Shown here piece after piece: positions 1-11,808 of a stretch of DNA of 64,000 nucleotides (the first letter of the stretch is position 1; every line of letters begins with the position of its first letter). The position numbers and the translations under genes were made by a program. The notes under the pieces are model-generated. The model had not been told where the DNA came from, made no database searches, and saw only the letters and a list, made by a program, of their open reading frames with translations. This DNA is from Kosakonia oryzae. Lineage in GTDB: Bacteria; Pseudomonadota; Gammaproteobacteria; Enterobacterales; Enterobacteriaceae. The stretch is from NCBI RefSeq assembly GCF_001658025.2, contig NZ_CP014007.2, positions 5,270,001 through 5,334,000 on the forward strand. Reading direction: 5' to 3'.

Positions 1-87
1 CAAATGCTCAATACGCCCGCAGTAGAGTCAGCAATAGCGAAGTTTGAGCAAGACTGGAAAACGGCTTTTGGCAACCTAAACCTGTAA
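1..87 (+). CDS. fsaB: Fructose-6-phosphate aldolase 2, C-terminal end only
   Basis: Only the last 28 codons and the TAA stop are in the window. The translated tail ends [16 protein letters not shown], which matches the C-terminus of FsaB/TalC-type class I aldolases that interconvert fructose-6-phosphate with dihydroxyacetone and glyceraldehyde-3-phosphate. In E. coli fsaB lies directly upstream of gldA in the same direction, as here with an 11-nt gap. No catalytic residue is in the visible part, so the name rests on the tail and on synteny. Confidence 0.8.
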   Translation, partial: QMLNTPAVESAIAKFEQDWKTAFGNLNL

Positions 88-98
88 GGAGGCAATAT

Positions 99-1202
99 AT
101 GGATCGCATCATCCAGTCGCCAGGTAAGTACATCCAGGGTGCAGACGTCATCACCCGTCTCGGCGACTATCTCAAACCGCTGGCCGATCGCTGGCTGGTC
201 GTGGGCGATAAATTTGTGCTTGGTTTTGCCCAGGAAATACTGCAAAAAAGTCTGGCGGATGCCGGTCTGGCCTGTGAAGTTGTGCCATTCGGCGGTGAGT
301 GTTCACAAAATGAAATTGACCGGCTGCGTGGCGTTGCGGAAAACGCTCACTGCGGCGCAGTGCTCGGTATTGGCGGCGGGAAAACGCTGGATACCGCCAA
401 AGCGCTGGCGCACTTCATGCACGTTCCGGTGGCAATTGCGCCAACAATCGCTTCCACCGATGCGCCGTGCAGCGCACTTTCGGTTATCTACACTGACAAC
501 GGTGAATTCGACCGCTATCTGTTACTTCCCAACAACCCGAACCGCGTGATTGTCGACACCAAAATCGTTGCCGGCGCACCAGCGCGGCTGCTGGCGGCGG
601 GGATCGGCGATGCGCTCTCCACCTGGTTTGAAGCCCGCGCCTGTTCACGCAGCGGCGCAAAAACCATGGCCGGTGGGCAAAGCACGCAATCTGCACTGGC
701 GCTGGCCGAGCTGTGCTACAACACGCTGCTGGAAGAGGGTGAAAAAGCCATGCTTGCGGCTGAACAGCATGTCGTCACGCCTGCGCTGGAGCGCGTGGTG
801 GAGGCGAATACCTATCTCAGCGGCGTCGGCTTCGAGAGCGGCGGCCTGGCGGCTGCGCATGCCATCCACAACGGTTTAACCGCCCTGGCGGACGCGCACC
901 ACTACTATCATGGTGAAAAAGTGGCATTCGGTACACTGACGCAACTGGTACTGGAAAACGCGCCGCTGGATGAGATCGAAACGGTTGCAGCGCTGTGCCA
1001 CACCGTTGGTCTGCCGATCACGCTGGCGCAACTGGATATCAAAACGGATATTCCGGCGAAGATGCGCATCGTTGCCGAAGCGGCCTGTGCGGAAGGTGAA
1101 ACCATCCACAACATGCCAGGCGGCGCAACGCCGGATCAGGTCTATGCTGCGCTGCTGGTCGCCGACCAGTACGGGCAGCGTTTCCTGGAAGAGTGGGAAT
1201 AA
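99..1202 (+). CDS. gldA: Glycerol dehydrogenase (NAD+)
   Basis: A 367-residue iron-containing-alcohol-dehydrogenase-family protein that oxidises glycerol to dihydroxyacetone with NAD+, and can reduce dihydroxyacetone or methylglyoxal-derived substrates. The nucleotide-binding segment [12 protein letters not shown] lies at about residues 90-101. Candidate metal ligands are D171, H254 and H271. Length equals the E. coli enzyme. An AAGGAGG ribosome site stands 6 nt before the ATG. It directly follows fsaB, consistent with a shared dihydroxyacetone pathway. Confidence 0.95.
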   Translation: MDRIIQSPGKYIQGADVITRLGDYLKPLADRWLVVGDKFVLGFAQEILQKSLADAGLACEVVPFGGECSQNEIDRLRGVAENAHCGAVLGIGGGKTLDTAKALAHFMHVPVAIAPTIASTDAPCSALSVIYTDNGEFDRYLLLPNNPNRVIVDTKIVAGAPARLLAAGIGDALSTWFEARACSRSGAKTMAGGQSTQSALALAELCYNTLLEEGEKAMLAAEQHVVTPALERVVEANTYLSGVGFESGGLAAAHAIHNGLTALADAHHYYHGEKVAFGTLTQLVLENAPLDEIETVAALCHTVGLPITLAQLDIKTDIPAKMRIVAEAACAEGETIHNMPGGATPDQVYAALLVADQYGQRFLEEWE

Positions 1203-1250
1203 GCGTTAACATGCCCGGTGGCGCCAGGATTTACCGGGCCTGTAAAGCAA

Positions 1251-1279
1251 AAGCCCGGAACGGTTGTTCCGGGCTTTTT
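1251..1279. terminator. Bidirectional terminator between gldA and metF
   Basis: A 10-bp perfect stem (AAGCCCGGAA pairing with TTCCGGGCTT) is followed by a T-run on the + strand and preceded by AAAA, so it can end both gldA and the convergent metF transcript. A CCCGGTGGCGCC-containing REP-like stretch lies just before it (about 1211-1241). Confidence 0.8.
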
Positions 1280-1287
1280 ATTTCAGC

Positions 1288-2181
<894 letters not shown>

Positions 2182-2218
2182 TTACCTCATCAATCGCATG
2201 TCATTGTCTGTTGTTTGT

Positions 2219-2250
2219 GAACTTCTATACGTTTAGACGTCCAGATGTAA
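2219..2250 (-). promoter_or_regulatory. MetJ operator (met boxes) upstream of metF
   Basis: Tandem 8-mers related to AGACGTCT are visible: ATACGTTT (2227-2234), AGACGTCC (2235-2242) and AGATGTAA (2243-2250), with a weaker copy before them. This is 41-72 nt upstream of the metF start, where the MetJ repressor encoded at 6243 would bind. Confidence 0.75.
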
Positions 2251-2348
2251 AAATGACGGAATTTGCACAGGCCGTCAACCGGAAAATCATTATTCTGAGT
2301 GAGGAATGTTCAGCGAAGATGAAAAAAGTTCATGATGCGGAATGAAAT

Positions 2349-2373
2349 ACCCTCTCCCCGCCGGGGAGAGGGT
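2349..2373 (-). terminator. Terminator downstream of metL
   Basis: ACCCTCTCCCC pairs perfectly with GGGGAGAGGGT around a 3-nt loop. On the minus strand it is followed by ATTTCATT. It lies 11 nt after the metL stop and ends the metBL operon; the T-tract is weak. Confidence 0.6.
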
Positions 2374-2383
2374 GAGGAGAAAA

Positions 2384-4816
2384 TTACAGCAATTGCGCCA
2401 GACGGTTGATATCTGACTGGATAGCGCCTGCGGTGACATCACGTCCTGCACCCGGACCGCGGATGACCAGCGGATTATCGCGATACCAGCGACTTTCAAT
2501 GGCGAAGACATTATCCCCAGGCAGTACCGCCGCCAGCGGATGCTCCGGACGGACCGCTTCAACGCCCACGCGTGCTTTACCGTTCGCATCGAAACGCGCG
2601 ACATAACGCAGCACAAGGCCCATTTCACGGGCGGCTTCCAGCCGCTGCACCATCTGCTCATTCAGCTCGTCGCCGTTTTCGAAGAAGTGATCCACCGAAC
2701 CTTCTTCACAATGCGGCGGCACCAGCGATTCCACGCGAACCTGCTCTGGTTCGATGTCATAACCCGCTTCACGGGCGAGGATCACCAGCTTGCGCATCAC
2801 ATCTTTACCGGCGAGATCGACACGCGGATCCGGTTCAGTCAGCCCCTGCTGCCACGCCTGATCGACCAGATCGGTAAACGGCACAGTACCGTCGAATTGC
2901 AGGAACAACCAGGAGAGGGTGCCGGAGAAAATACCGCTGATCGCCAGAATCACATCACCGCTATCGCGCAGATCGCGCACCGTATGGTTAACCGGCAATC
3001 CGGCGCCGACGGTGGCGTTGTACAACCAGTGGCGACCCGTTTTTTCAAACGCATCATGGATCTGGCGATAATTATTGGTCGTGCTCGCCCCAGCCAGTTT
3101 GTTAGCGCTGATCACATGAAAACCGTGGCTGGCAAAATCCAGATACTGCCCGGCCAGTTGCTCACTGGCGGTCACATCCAGTACAACCAGGTCGTCATAT
3201 GGATGAGCGCGCATCCACAGGAACAGCGACTCTTCATCCTGCTCGACGGCTTCATCATTAAAGAAAGCCAGCGCACGGCTGGCATCCAGCCCATCGTAAT
3301 TCAGCAAGCTACGGCGGCTATCCACCACGCCGGCCAGCACAAATTCAAACCCGGTACGCGCCGAAAGTGCGCTCTGCTCGCGGGAGAACAACTCCAGCCA
3401 GCGGGAACCGATATTTCCCTTGCCGAACAGCATCAGACCGATACGTTTTTCCGCGCGGAACAGCGACTGGTGCAGCCCCTGAATCAGGCTCTCGGTCGGG
3501 CCAACGCGCAATACAGCGACCAGGCTAATACCTTCATCGGACTGCCAGATAAATTCAACCGGCTGGCCTTTCAGTTGCTGCCAGAAACGGTGGCTATGCA
3601 ATGGGTTACGGCATACGCCAGCACCGACCAGCGCCACCAGCGCCAACCCCTGACGCAGGCGTAATTCACCCGGCAGACCGGCTTCATCCAGCAGTTTAAA
3701 AACGCTATCGACCACTTCCGAGGTGTAGCAGAGTTGCAGCAGATTACGGTCGGCATGGGCACCCACCGCCAGCGGACGCGCCTGCGCGCGCTTGAGGAGC
3801 AGATCGATCTCTTTTTGCGCCAGCTTAAAATCCTGCCCGGCCGGAACGAGGAACTCAATCAGGCAGACATCATCGTGACTGGTCACGATGCGCGCACCGG
3901 AGCCGGACGCCAGTACGCGTTCAATCCGCGTAGAGCCTTGATCCGGGTTATAGCTACAGCGCAATTGCAGATCGATATTGCTGCCGGAGACCGGTTGCAG
4001 CGTACGGGCATGCAGTACCGGAGCGGCAAGACGCGCCAGTTCACTGGCTTCGTCGAGGCGCAGCAGCGGCAGCAGACAGGCATCTTTCACTTTGCGCGGG
4101 TCGGCGCTATAGACACCGGCCACATCGCTCCAGATGGTGACGCGGGAAACATCGCCCAGCGCGCCAATCTGTGTGGCTGAATAGTCAGAGCCATTACGCC
4201 CCAACAGTACCGTTTCACCCGCCTCGTTACGGCTGATAAAACCGGTGACGACAATACGTTTGCCAGGATGTTGCGCCAGCTTTTGCTGCAAAAGGGGGTA
4301 AGATGCCCCTTCGTTCACCTGCGGCTGCGCCGAGCGCTCGGCGCGCAGAAAATCGCGGGCATCCAGCCAGGCCGCATCAAGGCCTTGTTGATTAAGTACG
4401 GCGGCCATCAAGCGCGCCGACCAGATTTCACCGTGGCCGACCACTTCCGCGTAGACTGCGTCGGTGATGCCGCCGTCGAGCAGCGCCGCCAGGTGTTCCA
4501 GATCGTGGATAAATTCGCTGGTCAGGCCATCGGCCACATCGGCGGGCAATAGGCCGCCAATTAAGTCACTTTGATAACGACGCAGGGATTGCTGAACCTG
4601 ATGCGCAGAGAGCCTGTCAGTCTGGCTTAATTTCAGCCAGTTGATCAGCTGGTTGGTGGTGCTGCCTGCGGCGGAGACAACCATCATGTCGCCCGGTTGC
4701 GAATACTCCGCCATGATCCCTGCAACGCGGAGGTAACACTTCACATCCGCCAGACTACTGCCACCAAATTTGTGCAGCTGACGAGCCTTCGTCCCTGCCT
4801 GCGCAATCACACTCAT
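2384..4816 (-). CDS. metL: Bifunctional aspartate kinase II / homoserine dehydrogenase II
   Basis: An 810-residue fusion enzyme. The N-terminal kinase phosphorylates aspartate (KFGGSSLADVK at about 17-27), a middle ACT-like region links the halves, and the C-terminal half is an NAD(P)-dependent homoserine dehydrogenase with the nucleotide-binding segment GLMLFGKGNIGSRWLEL. It supplies homoserine to the methionine branch. The start lies 2 nt after the metB stop, so metB and metL form one operon controlled by MetJ. Length matches E. coli MetL. Confidence 0.96.
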   Translation of the reverse strand: MSVIAQAGTKARQLHKFGGSSLADVKCYLRVAGIMAEYSQPGDMMVVSAAGSTTNQLINWLKLSQTDRLSAHQVQQSLRRYQSDLIGGLLPADVADGLTSEFIHDLEHLAALLDGGITDAVYAEVVGHGEIWSARLMAAVLNQQGLDAAWLDARDFLRAERSAQPQVNEGASYPLLQQKLAQHPGKRIVVTGFISRNEAGETVLLGRNGSDYSATQIGALGDVSRVTIWSDVAGVYSADPRKVKDACLLPLLRLDEASELARLAAPVLHARTLQPVSGSNIDLQLRCSYNPDQGSTRIERVLASGSGARIVTSHDDVCLIEFLVPAGQDFKLAQKEIDLLLKRAQARPLAVGAHADRNLLQLCYTSEVVDSVFKLLDEAGLPGELRLRQGLALVALVGAGVCRNPLHSHRFWQQLKGQPVEFIWQSDEGISLVAVLRVGPTESLIQGLHQSLFRAEKRIGLMLFGKGNIGSRWLELFSREQSALSARTGFEFVLAGVVDSRRSLLNYDGLDASRALAFFNDEAVEQDEESLFLWMRAHPYDDLVVLDVTASEQLAGQYLDFASHGFHVISANKLAGASTTNNYRQIHDAFEKTGRHWLYNATVGAGLPVNHTVRDLRDSGDVILAISGIFSGTLSWLFLQFDGTVPFTDLVDQAWQQGLTEPDPRVDLAGKDVMRKLVILAREAGYDIEPEQVRVESLVPPHCEEGSVDHFFENGDELNEQMVQRLEAAREMGLVLRYVARFDANGKARVGVEAVRPEHPLAAVLPGDNVFAIESRWYRDNPLVIRGPGAGRDVTAGAIQSDINRLAQLL

Positions 4817-4818
4817 GT

Positions 4819-5979
4819 TTACCCCTCAGCTGCGACCCGGAAGGCATTTTCCAGATCGGCAATTAAATCTTCGCTATCTTCAATACCGGTCGAGATACGC
4901 AACAGCGTTTCTGAAATCCCGGCAGCGGCGCGCGCTTCCGGCGCCATCCCTGCGTGCGTCATGGTGGCGGCGTGGGAGATTAAACTTTCTACCCCACCTA
5001 ATGATTCCGCCAGAGTAAACAGTGACAAACCGCTCAGGAAGCGACGCAGCGTTTGCTCGTCGCCATCCAGTTCAAAACTTAACATCGCGCCAAAGCCTTT
5101 TTGTTGACGCGCAGCAATCTCATGCCCCTGGTTATCCGGCAGAGACGGGTGGTAAAGCTTTTTCACCAGCGGCTGAGTTTGCAGGAAATCGACAATCGCC
5201 TGTGCGTTACGCTGCGCCACTTCCATACGCGGCGACAACGTGCGCAGACCGCGCAACAGCAAATAACTGTCGAAGGCGCTGCCGGTGACGCCAATATTAT
5301 TCGCCCACCATGCCAGTTCGGTGACAGTCTCCGCATCTTTTGCAATCACCACGCCCGCCACCACATCGGAATGACCGTTGAGGTATTTCGTGCAGGAGTG
5401 CAGCACCAGATCGGCACCCAGCGCCAGCGGATTTTGCAACGCCGGGCTTAAGAAGGTGTTATCAACGACGCTAACTGCGCCCGCTTCACGCGCCAGTTGG
5501 CAGATTTTCGCAATATCCACGACGCGCAACAATGGGTTGCTTGGACTTTCTACCAGCACCAGTTTCGGTTTTTCCGCCAGCGCCGCTTTCAGCGCCTGTT
5601 CATCGCCCTGATCGACGAATTTCACCCGGTAGCAACCCCGTTTCGCCAGACTGTCGAACAGGCGGTAGCTGCCGCCGTAGCAATCATGCGGTGCAACCAG
5701 TAGATCGCCGGGCTTGAGGAAAACCGTGGTCACCAGATGAATCGCCGACATGCCAGTATTGGTCAACACCGCGCCAGCGCCCCCTTCCAGCTCCGCCAGT
5801 GCGCGCTGTACCACATCGCGCGTGGGGTTACCGCGACGCGAGTAGTCGTGCGCGCGGGGCTCGTTAAAACCGGTGAAATTATAGGTACTGGAGAGGTGAA
5901 TCGGCGGGACAACGCAGCCATACTGCTCGTCATCGTTCAATCCGCTACGCACTGCAATGGTGGCCTGTTTACGCGTCAT
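4819..5979 (-). CDS. metB: Cystathionine gamma-synthase
   Basis: A 386-residue PLP enzyme that condenses O-succinylhomoserine with cysteine to give cystathionine. The cofactor lysine lies in SCTKYLNGHSDVVAG (K198), and the PLP-phosphate region NPTRDVVQRALAELEGG is at about 51-67. It is first gene of metBL and divergent from metJ across a shared operator region, the same arrangement as in E. coli. Confidence 0.97.
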   Translation of the reverse strand: MTRKQATIAVRSGLNDDEQYGCVVPPIHLSSTYNFTGFNEPRAHDYSRRGNPTRDVVQRALAELEGGAGAVLTNTGMSAIHLVTTVFLKPGDLLVAPHDCYGGSYRLFDSLAKRGCYRVKFVDQGDEQALKAALAEKPKLVLVESPSNPLLRVVDIAKICQLAREAGAVSVVDNTFLSPALQNPLALGADLVLHSCTKYLNGHSDVVAGVVIAKDAETVTELAWWANNIGVTGSAFDSYLLLRGLRTLSPRMEVAQRNAQAIVDFLQTQPLVKKLYHPSLPDNQGHEIAARQQKGFGAMLSFELDGDEQTLRRFLSGLSLFTLAESLGGVESLISHAATMTHAGMAPEARAAAGISETLLRISTGIEDSEDLIADLENAFRVAAEG

Positions 5980-6040
5980 GGTGAAGGCTTCCTGGCTTAA
6001 TGGATGAAAAATCTGACCACAGAGTAAACATTGAATGGAT

Positions 6041-6072
6041 AGACGTCAATACATCTGGACATCTAAACTTCT
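6041..6072. promoter_or_regulatory. MetJ operator in the metB-metJ divergent region
   Basis: Read on the metB strand, the tiled 8-mers AGATGTCC, AGATGTAT and TGACGTCT stand side by side, with AGAAGTTT before them. This is a classic array of met boxes for cooperative MetJ binding, controlling both metBL and metJ. Confidence 0.85.
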
Positions 6073-6242
6073 TTGCGTATAGATTGAGCAAACGCGCAAT
6101 AGCCGTTAAAATTATATGCTTTAGTGTGGGCGCGCAGAGCGATACACCGTGTCACTGTGATGACTCTACGGTAAACTACGCGGGATTACGGCCTGGGCTC
6201 ACCCGGGTTTAGACTAATGACTGAGAGGATTAAAGGTATCTC

Positions 6243-6560
6243 ATGGCTGAATGGAGCGGCGAATATATCAGCCCATACGCTGAGCACGGCAAGAAGAGTG
6301 AGCAAGTAAAGAAAATTACGGTTTCCATTCCTCTTAAGGTGTTAAAAATCCTCACCGATGAACGTACCCGTCGTCAGGTGAACAACCTGCGTCACGCCAC
6401 CAACAGCGAGCTGCTGTGCGAGGCATTCCTGCATGCGTTCACCGGTCAGCCCCTGCCGAACGATGAAGATCTGCGTAAAGAGCGCAGTGATGAAATCCCG
6501 GAAGAGGCGAAAGTGATTATGCGTGAACTGGGCATCGACCCGGATACATGGGAATACTGA
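6243..6560 (+). CDS. metJ: Met regulon transcriptional repressor MetJ
   Basis: A 105-residue ribbon-helix-helix repressor that binds tandem met boxes when loaded with S-adenosylmethionine. The DNA-contacting beta strand is in [10 protein letters not shown] at about residues 22-31, and the helical core [20 protein letters not shown] follows. Length and sequence match E. coli MetJ with few changes. It is divergent from metB and closed by a strong palindromic terminator. Confidence 0.98.
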   Translation: MAEWSGEYISPYAEHGKKSEQVKKITVSIPLKVLKILTDERTRRQVNNLRHATNSELLCEAFLHAFTGQPLPNDEDLRKERSDEIPEEAKVIMRELGIDPDTWEY

Positions 6561-6570
6561 TTCAAAACAA

Positions 6571-6599
6571 AAGGGCGGAAGATATCTTCCGCCCTTTTT
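6571..6599. terminator. metJ terminator, probably bidirectional
   Basis: A 13-bp perfect inverted repeat (AAGGGCGGAAGAT and its complement) is followed by TTTTT on the + strand. An A-rich stretch before it gives a T-rich tail on the minus strand, so it could also end a minus-strand transcript such as the small ORF at 6619-6699. Confidence 0.85.
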
Positions 6600-6618
6600 G
6601 CTTATGTCAGCCGCCCAA

Positions 6619-6699
6619 TCAGAAGCGCGTCACTTCCGGGTGCACTTCTGCCAGAGAAAGCAAATAAGACATAAATACATTTTTCATTGCCGTCAGCAT
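6619..6699 (-). CDS. Candidate small protein, 26 aa (unrecognised)
   Basis: A short ORF beginning MLTAMKNVFMSYLLSL and ending EVHPEVTRF. The ATG at 6699 is preceded by AAGAGG with 6-nt spacing, better than the in-frame upstream ATG at 6720, which has no clear ribosome site. It lies between rpmE and metJ, where E. coli carries yiiX, which is absent here. A perfect CRP-type palindrome stands about 80 nt upstream and the metJ terminator could end its transcript. Its size and hydrophobic-then-polar layout recall CRP-controlled small proteins such as AzuC, but I cannot assert homology. It may be chance coding. Confidence 0.35.
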   Translation of the reverse strand: MLTAMKNVFMSYLLSLAEVHPEVTRF

Positions 6700-6773
6700 A
6701 TCACGCCTCTTTTCGCTCATGGTTCACAGGACTGGAATGGTGAAAAGGATATGGGCGTTTTTTAAGCAGAGCA

Positions 6774-6803
6774 ATATTTTTGTGACTCGAATCACAAAAA
6801 TAT
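6774..6803. promoter_or_regulatory. Perfect CRP-type palindrome
   Basis: The core TGTGA-CTCGAA-TCACA (6781-6796) matches the CRP consensus exactly. The inverted repeat extends to 12-bp arms (ATATTTTTGTGA and complement). The nearest gene starts are the small ORF at 6699 on the minus strand and metJ, which points away. A -10-like CATATC occurs on the minus strand near 6749-6754, a spacing compatible with activation. A role as a hairpin is also possible. Confidence 0.6.
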
Positions 6804-6827
6804 CCCCCACCGGCAAACCACAGAGAC

Positions 6828-6854
6828 AAAAAAAGCGCCTCTCGGCGCTTTTTT
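6828..6854. terminator. rpmE terminator
   Basis: AAAAGCGCC-TCTC-GGCGCTTTT with A-tract and T-tract on the two sides, so it can act in both directions. It lies just downstream of rpmE on the minus strand. Confidence 0.8.
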
Positions 6855-6864
6855 CTTTGGCAAC

Positions 6865-7077
6865 TTATTTGCTGCCCGGGATGTTGAAGCGTTTGTTGAA
6901 ACGCTCAACACGACCACCGGTATCAACAACACGTTGTTTACCAGTAAAGAACGGGTGGCATTTGCCGCACACGTCCAGGTTCAGGTCGTGGCCCACGGTG
7001 GAGTGGGTTTTGATCACATTACCGCAAGAACAGGTTGCAGTAATCGCAACGTAATTCGGGTGAATACCTTTTTTCAT
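6865..7077 (-). CDS. rpmE: 50S ribosomal protein L31 (zinc-binding form)
   Basis: A 70-residue large-subunit protein that bridges the ribosomal subunits. It is the zinc-containing paralogue: C16, C18, C37 and C40 form the metal site (CSC and CGKC). Length equals E. coli L31. It is divergent from priA, as in E. coli. Confidence 0.98.
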   Translation of the reverse strand: MKKGIHPNYVAITATCSCGNVIKTHSTVGHDLNLDVCGKCHPFFTGKQRVVDTGGRVERFNKRFNIPGSK

Positions 7078-7179
7078 GGGAAACCTCAGTTTAAGGCCGC
7101 GTCGCTCTTCCAGCCCTAACGCCAGACACCACGCGAGTTAATATATAAGTGTATCTTTGGCGCGCTAAATCCGCACTAA

Positions 7180-9477
<2,298 letters not shown>

Positions 9478-9601
9478 GGTTGCGATCGGCGGCATAAAAT
9501 TCAACTTTCATCACACTTTTCATGAAATTTCTGTAACCGCTGCGCCTAACTATCTGATAAAAATGTGACTACGCTTGCGCCGTGCATGCGAGGAGAACAA
9601 G

Positions 9602-10627
9602 TTGAAACCCAAAAATCAGGTTGCAGCAGCGACCATGAAAGATGTTGCCATGAAAGCAAAGGTTTCTACGGCAACCGTATCCCGTGCATTAATGAATCCG
9701 GAAAAAGTGTCGCAGACGACCCGTAATCGGGTGGAACAAGCCGCAATGGAAGTGGGTTATTTACCCCAGTCGATGGGGCGTAACGTCAAACGAAACGAAT
9801 CCCGCACTTTGCTGGTGATTGTGCCGGATATCTGCGATCCCTTTTTCAGCGAAATCATTCGCGGTATCGAAGTTACCGCAGCCGAACATGGCTATCTGGT
9901 ACTGATTGGCGACTGCGCCCACCAGAATCAGCAAGAAAAAACCTTTATCGATCTGATCATTACCAAGCAAATCGACGGCATGCTGTTGTTAGGTTCACGC
10001 CTGCCGTTCGACGCCAGTATTGAAGAGCAGCGCAATTTGCCGCCGATGGTCATGGCGAATGAATTTGCTCCCGAGCTGGAGCTGCCAACCGTACATATTG
10101 ATAACCTGACCGCCGCTTTTAACGCCGTCAATTATCTACAGGAGCAAGGGCACCATCTGATTGGCTGTATTGCCGGGCCGGAAGAGATGCCATTGTGCCA
10201 CTACCGCTTGCAGGGTTATGTGCAGGCGCTACGCCGCTCCGGAACAACTGTCGATCCGCACTATATTGCGCGTGGTGATTTTACCTTTGAAGCCGGAGCG
10301 CACGCGCTGGAACAGCTACTGGCGTTGCCCAAACCGCCAACGGCGGTGTTCTGCCATAGCGACGTTATGGCGCTGGGTGCGCTGTCGCTCGCCAAACGCC
10401 GGGGGCTGAAGGTACCGGACGACTTATCGATTATCGGTTTTGATAACATTTCACTGGCAGAGTACTCTGACCCGCCGCTAACCACCGTTGCGCAGCCGCG
10501 CTACGAAATTGGCCGGGAATCGATGCTGCTCCTGCTGGAACAACTGCAGGGTCATAACGTTAACAGCGGATCGCGCCTGCTGGATTGCGAATTGATCCTG
10601 CGCGGCAGTACCCGGGCGATGACGTAA
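9602..10627 (+). CDS. cytR: LacI-family repressor CytR
   Basis: A 341-residue LacI-family regulator of nucleoside uptake and catabolism that acts together with CRP. The helix-turn-helix MKDVAMKAKVSTATVSRALM sits at about residues 11-30, followed by a periplasmic-binding-protein-like cytidine-sensing domain. The start is taken as the TTG at 9602, preceded by AGGAG with 6-nt spacing, because this gives exactly the E. coli length; an in-frame ATG at 9575 would add nine residues. Confidence 0.92.
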   Translation: MKPKNQVAAATMKDVAMKAKVSTATVSRALMNPEKVSQTTRNRVEQAAMEVGYLPQSMGRNVKRNESRTLLVIVPDICDPFFSEIIRGIEVTAAEHGYLVLIGDCAHQNQQEKTFIDLIITKQIDGMLLLGSRLPFDASIEEQRNLPPMVMANEFAPELELPTVHIDNLTAAFNAVNYLQEQGHHLIGCIAGPEEMPLCHYRLQGYVQALRRSGTTVDPHYIARGDFTFEAGAHALEQLLALPKPPTAVFCHSDVMALGALSLAKRRGLKVPDDLSIIGFDNISLAEYSDPPLTTVAQPRYEIGRESMLLLLEQLQGHNVNSGSRLLDCELILRGSTRAMT

Positions 10628-10720
10628 AAACCGGGCTTTAAGACACCCCCTTCTGGTCAAAAGCCCGTCGCTTAAGTAACATGGCGGGCTGATAAACGAT
10701 ATAAATACAGCGAAACGATA

Positions 10721-11716
10721 GTGGCACAACGAGATTATGTACGCCGCAGCCAGCCGGCTCCTGCGCGGCGAAAAGCGAGCAACTCAAGGAAAAAGCAACG
10801 CAGCAGGTCTGCGGTCTCTCCAGCCATGGTCGCCATCGCGGCCGCCGTGCTGGTCGCCTTTATCGGTGGTCTGTACTTTATTACGCACCACAAAAAAGAA
10901 GAATCCGAAGCGCTGCAAAATCAAAAGGTCAGCGGTAACGGCCTGCCACCGAAGCCGGAAGAGCGCTGGCGTTATATTAAAGAGCTGGAAAGCCGTCAAC
11001 CAGGCGTGCTTGCGCCGACGGAACCTTCGGCAGGCGGCGAAGTGAAAAACCCGGATCAACTGACAGATGAACAGCGCCAGCTGTTAGCGCAGATGCAGGC
11101 GGATATGCGCCAGCAGCCGACTCAGCTTAACGAAGTGCCGTGGAACGAACAGACGCCGGAACAGCGTCAGCAAACGTTGCAGCGTCAGCGCCAGGCTCAG
11201 CAGCAGCAACAACCGCAGTGGACGCAAACGCAGCCAGTTCAGCAGCCGCGTACGCAGACGCGCATTGTGGAACAGCCGGTACAGCAGCAACCGGCGCGGA
11301 CAACGGCCACTGCGCCGCGTCAAACGCAAACGCAGCAGCAACCGAAAGCCGCCGCCACATCGCAGCCGTATCAGGATCTGTTGCAAACGCCGCCGCATAC
11401 CACGGCAGCACAGCCGAAAGCGCAGCAGGCTGCGCCGATAACACATGAAGCAGAAGCGCCGAAAACGCAAACGGCGGAGAAAAAAGATGACCGCCGCTGG
11501 ATGATCCAGTGCGGTTCGTTTAAAGACCAGGATCAGGCAGAAACCGTTCGCGCCCAGCTGGCGTTTGAAGGGTTTGATTCACGTATCACCAGCAACAACG
11601 GCTGGAACCGCGTGGTACTTGGCCCGGTGAAAGGCAAAGAGAATGCCGATTCCACAATTAGCCGTCTGAAAATGGCGGGTCATACAAACTGTATCCGTCT
11701 CGCCTCCGGGGGTTGA
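10721..11716 (+). CDS. ftsN: Cell division protein FtsN
   Basis: A 331-residue bitopic inner-membrane protein that triggers septal peptidoglycan synthesis. It has a short basic cytoplasmic tail (MAQRDYVRRSQPAPARRK), one membrane segment at about residues 33-55, a periplasmic linker very rich in Gln, Thr and Ala (about 110-240), and a C-terminal SPOR domain that binds denuded glycan (from about 255, DRRWMIQCGSF). The start is GTG. It is about 12 residues longer than E. coli FtsN, all in the low-complexity linker. The stop overlaps the hslVU promoter. Confidence 0.95.
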   Translation: MAQRDYVRRSQPAPARRKASNSRKKQRSRSAVSPAMVAIAAAVLVAFIGGLYFITHHKKEESEALQNQKVSGNGLPPKPEERWRYIKELESRQPGVLAPTEPSAGGEVKNPDQLTDEQRQLLAQMQADMRQQPTQLNEVPWNEQTPEQRQQTLQRQRQAQQQQQPQWTQTQPVQQPRTQTRIVEQPVQQQPARTTATAPRQTQTQQQPKAAATSQPYQDLLQTPPHTTAAQPKAQQAAPITHEAEAPKTQTAEKKDDRRWMIQCGSFKDQDQAETVRAQLAFEGFDSRITSNNGWNRVVLGPVKGKENADSTISRLKMAGHTNCIRLASGG

Positions 11717-11739
11717 AACCCCCGAAATCTCCCCCATCT
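11713..11739 (+). promoter_or_regulatory. Sigma-32 heat-shock promoter of hslVU
   Basis: The -35 element TTGAAA (11713-11718) and -10 element CCCCATCT (11732-11739) are separated by 13 nt, matching the RpoH consensus (CTTGAAA, then CCCCATNT). The -35 overlaps the ftsN stop codon, and a GGGGG-TTGAAA-CCCCC hairpin spans it. Confidence 0.85.
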
Positions 11740-11752
11740 ATAATTGCATTCT

Positions 11753-11773
11753 GCCCCGTACACTGTGCGGGGC
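11753..11773 (+). promoter_or_regulatory. hslVU 5'-UTR stem-loop
   Basis: GCCCCGTACACTGTGCGGGGC folds into a nine-bp stem with one G-T pair and a 3-nt loop, just after the predicted transcription start. A conserved 5'-UTR stem-loop that stabilises hslVU mRNA has been described in E. coli; this is the equivalent position. Confidence 0.6.
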
Positions 11774-11808
11774 GCTGTATTCTGCATTTGTAACCAAGGG
11801 GTCTGCTC

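Noticed and set aside
2540-3664. A 374-codon + strand ORF opposite metL
   Set aside because: Antisense shadow of metL; no recognisable domain and no ribosome site.
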